A DNA stretch of 64,000 nucleotides from positions 3,268,001 to 3,332,000 of the forward strand of contig NZ_CP121679.1 in NCBI RefSeq assembly GCF_029760895.1. The letters run 5' to 3'. Below, one piece after another: positions 60,253 to 64,000 of this stretch. Origin of the DNA: Ancylobacter sp. WKF20. Its GTDB lineage: Bacteria > Pseudomonadota > Alphaproteobacteria > Rhizobiales > Xanthobacteraceae. Position numbers and translations under genes: made by a program. How positions within the stretch are numbered: the first letter of the stretch is position 1; each line of letters opens with the position of its first letter. The notes under the pieces were generated by a model, which did no database searches, had not been told where the DNA came from, and was given only the letters and a program-made list of their open reading frames with translations.

Positions 60253-61953
60253 ATGCCCGCCGCGACCGTGGCGGCGCCTGTGCCGCGCGTGAAAACCAGA
60301 GTGCGCACAGCCGCCCGCCGCGCCGAACGCGCGGGACTGATGCTCCAGCTCGCCGCCCCGCTGGTCTGGATCCCGCAGGCCGGCCTTCTCGCCTTCGCCG
60401 TGGGCGCCATTGCCGACAGCCAGCCGGCAAGCGCCGCGCTATTGCCCGCGCTCGGCATCGCGCTGCTCGGTTTTCTCCGCGCCGGCCTCGACGCCGCCGG
60501 CGCCCGGCTGAGCTTTCGCGCCGCGCGGGCGGAACTCACCCGGCTGCGGGCCGAGGCGGCGCGCGCCCTCGCCACACGCTCCCCGCTCGCCATCGACCGG
60601 CCAGCCTCGGGCCTTGCCGCCAGCGTGCTGACCGAGCAGGCGGAAGCGGTGGTGCCTTATCTCGCCCGCTTCGCCCCGGCGCGGATGAAGGCGAGCGTCA
60701 TTCCGCTGGTGCTGCTCGCCTGCGTCCTGCCGATCTCCTGGGCCGCCGGCCTGCTTCTGCTGCTCACCGCGCCGCTGATCCCGCTCTTCATGGCGCTGAT
60801 CGGCCTGCAGGCGAAGGCGGCGAGCGAGGCGCAGCTTGTGGAGATGGGCAGCCTCAACGGCTTCCTGCTCGACCGGCTGCGCGGGCTTGCCACCATCCGT
60901 TCGCTCGGCGCGGTGGACGCCACCGCGCGCCGGCTGCGCGAGGATGCCGACAGCCTCGCCCGCCGCACCATGGTGGTGCTGCGCATCGCCTTTCTCTCCT
61001 CGGCGGTGCTGGAGCTGTTCTCCGCCGTCGGCGTGGCGCTGGTCGCCGCCTATATCGGGCTGCATCTCCTGGGCGCGCTGGAGTTCGGCAGCTGGGGCCG
61101 CGATTTCGGCCTCGCGCAGGGCCTGTTCATGCTGCTTCTGGCGCCCGCCGTGTTCGAGCCGCTGCGCGAGCTCGCCAGCGCCTGGCACGACCGCGCCGCC
61201 GGGCAGGCGGCGCTCGCGGCGCTGGAGCGGCTCGCCGCGCCGGGGGCCGGCATTGTCGGCGACGACGCGCCGGGACGGGTGGTGGCGCAAGGCGCGCCCG
61301 CCGTGCGGCTGGAAGCGCTCGGCTTCCGCCATGGCGACGGCGCGGCGGTGTTCGACGGCTTCACGCTCGATATCGCGCCGGGCGAGCATGTCGCGCTGTT
61401 CGCCCCGAGCGGCGCCGGCAAATCGACGCTGCTGGCGCTCATCGCCGGCCTTGCCGCGCCGGATGGCGGGCGGGTGCTGATCGACGACGAGGCGCTCACC
61501 GAGGCGAGCGCGGCGCGGCTGCGCGCCCGCATGGCCCATATCGGCCAGCGCCCGCACATCTTTGCCGGCACGCTGAACGCCAATGTCAGCCTCGGCCGCG
61601 AGGGCGTGGACGCGCCCGCCATCGCGGCGGCGCTGATAGCGGCGCGGCTCGACACGGTCGCGGCCCGGCGCGGGCCCGCTCCTATCGGCGAGGCCGGGCG
61701 CGGCCTTTCCGGCGGCGAGGCGCTGCGCCTTGCTCTGGCGCGCCTCGCCGCGACACCGCAGGCGGGCCTTATCCTCGCCGACGAGCCGACGGCCCATCTC
61801 GACGCCACCACCAGCGCCGAAGTGACGGAGGGGCTGCTCGCGCTCGCGCAGGGGCGCACGCTGATCCTCGCCACCCATGATCCCGCGCTCGCCGCGCGCA
61901 TGGACCGTGTCATCACCCTCGCCCCCGGCGCGACAGCGGGAGAGGCGGCATGA
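60253..61953 (+). CDS. cydD: ABC transporter CydD (cytochrome bd biogenesis)
   Basis: A 566-residue fused membrane/ATPase half-transporter. Six helices lie in residues 25-300, where LVWIPQAGLLAFAVGAI and APLIPLFMALIGLQAKAASEAQLVEMGSLNGFLLDRLRGLATIRSLGAVDATARRL are typical CydD segments. The ATPase domain has APSGAGKST, GLSGGEALRLALARLAA and ILADEPTAHLD. CydDC is needed for cytochrome bd assembly; it was first described as a cysteine/glutathione exporter and more recently as a haem transporter. The stop overlaps the cydC start (ATGA). Confidence 0.93.
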   Translation: MPAATVAAPVPRVKTRVRTAARRAERAGLMLQLAAPLVWIPQAGLLAFAVGAIADSQPASAALLPALGIALLGFLRAGLDAAGARLSFRAARAELTRLRAEAARALATRSPLAIDRPASGLAASVLTEQAEAVVPYLARFAPARMKASVIPLVLLACVLPISWAAGLLLLLTAPLIPLFMALIGLQAKAASEAQLVEMGSLNGFLLDRLRGLATIRSLGAVDATARRLREDADSLARRTMVVLRIAFLSSAVLELFSAVGVALVAAYIGLHLLGALEFGSWGRDFGLAQGLFMLLLAPAVFEPLRELASAWHDRAAGQAALAALERLAAPGAGIVGDDAPGRVVAQGAPAVRLEALGFRHGDGAAVFDGFTLDIAPGEHVALFAPSGAGKSTLLALIAGLAAPDGGRVLIDDEALTEASAARLRARMAHIGQRPHIFAGTLNANVSLGREGVDAPAIAAALIAARLDTVAARRGPAPIGEAGRGLSGGEALRLALARLAATPQAGLILADEPTAHLDATTSAEVTEGLLALAQGRTLILATHDPALAARMDRVITLAPGATAGEAA

Positions 61954-63662
61954 GCCAGCACGCCCCCGGCCGCGCCCGCGCGCTCCTCGCCATTCTCCGG
62001 CTGTTCTTCGCGCAGAAGCCGCTGGCGCTCACCGCCGGCATCGGCCTCGCCGTGGTCACGCTGGTGGCAGGCATCGCCCTCCTCGGCACGGCCGGCTGGT
62101 TCATCACCGCCACCGCCATTGCCGGCCTCAGCACGGCGACGGCGCTGGCCTTCGACCTGTTCGCCCCCTCCGCCGTGATCCGCCTGCTGGCGCTTCTGCG
62201 CACCGCCGGGCGCTATGGTGAGCGGCTGGTGACGCATGATGCTGCCCTCAGTGTGCTCGCCGGGCTGCGCGAGCGGCTGTTTCGCGGCTGGGCGGCGCCG
62301 GAGGCGGCCGGACGGCTGGCGGACCGGCCCTCGCGCCTGCTGTTCCGCCTGACGCTCGACATTGACGCGCTGGATTCGCTCTATCTGCGCGTTGCGCTGC
62401 CCGTCGCGGCGGCGCTCCTCGTGGCGGCGGGGCTGATCGGCGCCATCACTGTCATCGACGGGACGACCGCGCTCATTTTCGCCGCGCTGCTGCTCGGTGT
62501 CGGCATCGGCGTGCCGCTTGTCGCGCTGAAGGCCGCGCGCAAGCCGGCGCGCCGGCGGGCACATGTGCTGGAGGTGCTGCGCGCTCGCGCGGTGGATATG
62601 CTCGCCGGCCAGACGGATCTCGTCATGGCCGGCCGGCTTGGCGCACAGCGGGCGGCGCTCGCTACCGCCGATGCCCGCCTCACGCAGGCCGACGACGCGC
62701 TGAACCGGGTGGAGACGCGCATTGGCGCGAGTTTCACCGCGGCCTCCGGCGTGCTGCTGGCGGTGATGCTGGTGCTGGTCGCCGGGCTCGCGCAGGGCGG
62801 CACCATCGACGCGCCCATCGGGGCGCTGGTGCTGCTGGTTGTGCTCGCCGCCTTCGACCCCTTCGCGGCGCTACGGCGGGGCGTGATCGAGGCGGAACGC
62901 GCGCTCATCGCCGCTACCCGGCTCGCCCCGCGCCTGCGGCCCGCCGCGCCGCCCCCGGCACCCGCCGCACCGCCGCCGGGGCTGGCGATCCGCCTCGCCG
63001 ATGTGACGCTCGGCCATGACGCGCTCAAACTTGGCGGCGTGCCGGTGCTGAGCGCGCTCACACTCGACGTGCCGCGCGGGGCGCGCACCGCCTTTCTCGG
63101 CACCAGCGGTGCCGGCAAGTCGACCCTGCTCGCGGCGCTGGCGGGCGAACTCACGCCCCACGCCGGCGCGCTCGCCACCCTGCCATCGAGCCTGCTTACC
63201 CAGCGCACCGAGCTGTTCCAGGACAGCCTCGCCGGCAATCTGCGCCTCGCCAAACCTTCCGCCAGCGAGGGTGAGCTCTGCGCCGCGCTGGCGCAGGCCG
63301 GCCTTGCCGATGTGGTGGAGGCGCTGCCGGAGCGATTGGAAAGCCGGCTCGGTGAAGGCGGCATCGGGCTGTCCGGCGGCCAGCAGCGCCGCCTCGCGCT
63401 CGCCCGGCTGATCCTGCGCGGCGCCCCGCTCTGGCTGCTCGACGAGCCGACCGATGGGCTCGACGGCGCCACCGCCCGCGCGGTGATGGCCCAGCTCACC
63501 GCCTGCGCCGGGGAGCGCACGCTGGTGCTGGCGACCCATCTGCGGCGCGAGGCGGCGATCGCCGATACGCTCGTCCTGCTCGCGGAGGGTCGCCTCCACA
63601 CCGTCGCGCGGCGCGGCGAGCCCGCCTATGATGCGCTGCTCGCTCGCCTGCGGGACGACTGA
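61950..63662 (+). CDS. cydC: ABC transporter CydC (cytochrome bd biogenesis)
   Basis: A 570-residue partner of CydD. Six membrane helices are in residues 15-300, including ALLGTAGWFITATAIAGLSTATALAFDLFAPSAVIRLLALLRTAGRYGERLVTHDA, a characteristic CydC stretch. The ATPase domain shows GTSGAGKST, GLSGGQQRRLALARLIL and WLLDEPTDGLDG. It forms a heterodimer with CydD in the inner membrane. The cydAB genes themselves are not in the window. Confidence 0.93.
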   Translation: MSQHAPGRARALLAILRLFFAQKPLALTAGIGLAVVTLVAGIALLGTAGWFITATAIAGLSTATALAFDLFAPSAVIRLLALLRTAGRYGERLVTHDAALSVLAGLRERLFRGWAAPEAAGRLADRPSRLLFRLTLDIDALDSLYLRVALPVAAALLVAAGLIGAITVIDGTTALIFAALLLGVGIGVPLVALKAARKPARRRAHVLEVLRARAVDMLAGQTDLVMAGRLGAQRAALATADARLTQADDALNRVETRIGASFTAASGVLLAVMLVLVAGLAQGGTIDAPIGALVLLVVLAAFDPFAALRRGVIEAERALIAATRLAPRLRPAAPPPAPAAPPPGLAIRLADVTLGHDALKLGGVPVLSALTLDVPRGARTAFLGTSGAGKSTLLAALAGELTPHAGALATLPSSLLTQRTELFQDSLAGNLRLAKPSASEGELCAALAQAGLADVVEALPERLESRLGEGGIGLSGGQQRRLALARLILRGAPLWLLDEPTDGLDGATARAVMAQLTACAGERTLVLATHLRREAAIADTLVLLAEGRLHTVARRGEPAYDALLARLRDD

Positions 63663-63769
63663 CCGGACCATCCGCCCGGCATCCCTGAAAGACCCGCCCT
63701 GAAAGACCCGCGCGCCGGCGCGTGCGAGACACTGGCACGGGGCGATGCCGCGCGCCGAAGGAGAGAGCC

Positions 63770-64000
63770 GTGCCGCAACCGCGACTGCCCATCGTCCCCG
63801 TCTCCTTCTTCGGCATGGTGCTGGGGCTGGTCGGCCTCGGCGGCAGCTGGCGCGCCGCCCATCATGTCTGGGATACGCCCGCTCTCATCGGCGAGGCGAT
63901 CATGGCGGTGGGCTCCCTCGTCTGGGCCGTGGTGCTCGCGCTCTACGCGCTGAAATGGCTCCTCGCCCGGCCCGCCGCGCTGGCGGAAATGAGCCATCCC
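63770..64000 (+). CDS. TehA/SLAC1-family transporter, N-terminal part (3' end outside window)
   Basis: A 77-codon partial gene starting at GTG, with a strong AAGGAGA ribosome site. It encodes PRLPIVPVSFFGMVLGLVGLGGSWRAAHHVWDTPALIGEAIMAVGSLVWAVVLALYALKWLLARPAALAEMSHP. The FFGMVLGLVGLGxxWR signature and the two first helices match the TehA/voltage-dependent-anion-channel family, linked to tellurite resistance or dicarboxylate/anion transport. It lies 107 bases after cydC. The remainder is not visible. Confidence 0.75.
   Translation, partial: MPQPRLPIVPVSFFGMVLGLVGLGGSWRAAHHVWDTPALIGEAIMAVGSLVWAVVLALYALKWLLARPAALAEMSHP

Overview
This window is high-GC DNA with very tight gene packing and many start/stop overlaps. 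The gene content looks like an alphaproteobacterium of the order Hyphomicrobiales (Rhizobiales). Markers for this are a full-length cyclic beta-1,2-glucan synthase (NdvB), the order rplU-rpmA-GNAT-obgE-proB, a BigR/Blh persulfide operon, a MatC/MatR-like malonate transporter and regulator, and small DUF2256 and DUF2161 genes. A Xanthobacteraceae-like member (Ancylobacter, Starkeya or Xanthobacter type) would fit, but that placement is inference from gene content only.

Layout, left half. 1-8 kb: the tail of an EAL-domain c-di-GMP phosphodiesterase, an MFS carrier, a sulfotransferase-like protein, an SDR, a DUF2256 protein and a Cys-based phosphatase, then a PepSY protein / cytochrome b / response regulator / histidine kinase operon. 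8-13 kb: a minus-strand series with a P-type metal ATPase, a membrane protein, a GT2 polyprenyl-phosphate glycosyltransferase, a lipid-A N-domain protein and a GT39 ArnT-like transferase, suggesting envelope lipid glycosylation. 13-27 kb: an organosulfur island. It has an Rrf2 regulator, a lytic transglycosylase, two divergent sulfonate operons (ssuE-ssuC-ssuB-ssuA leftward; ssuA2-ssuC2-ssuB2-ssuD plus an FAD protein rightward) and a taurine-type tauABC importer without tauD. The 17-bp dyads in front of the ssu and tau genes share a 5-7-5 layout.

Middle. 27-36 kb: a complete biotin-independent malonate decarboxylase operon (mdcABCDEGH) led by a MatC-like carrier and divergent from a GntR/FCD regulator, with a perfect TTGTATACAA palindrome between them. 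36.9-45.5 kb: ndvB (2851 codons). 45.7 kb: tRNA-Ser(CGA). 46-51 kb: rplU, rpmA, GNAT, obgE and proB. The usual proA and nadD do not follow; instead there is an AT-rich orphan gene (50.8-51.9 kb) that looks acquired.

Right end. A serine hydrolase, a PotFGHI-type polyamine importer, a sulfide/persulfide detoxification operon (blh-bigR-two YedE halves), cydDC, and the start of a TehA-family carrier. Two composite palindromic repeats lie in opposite orientation at 49.3 and 54.6 kb. The window is unusually rich in sulfur functions: sulfonate scavenging, persulfide oxidation, YedE-type sulfur transport and CydDC. No CRISPR array, insertion sequence, prophage or rRNA was seen.
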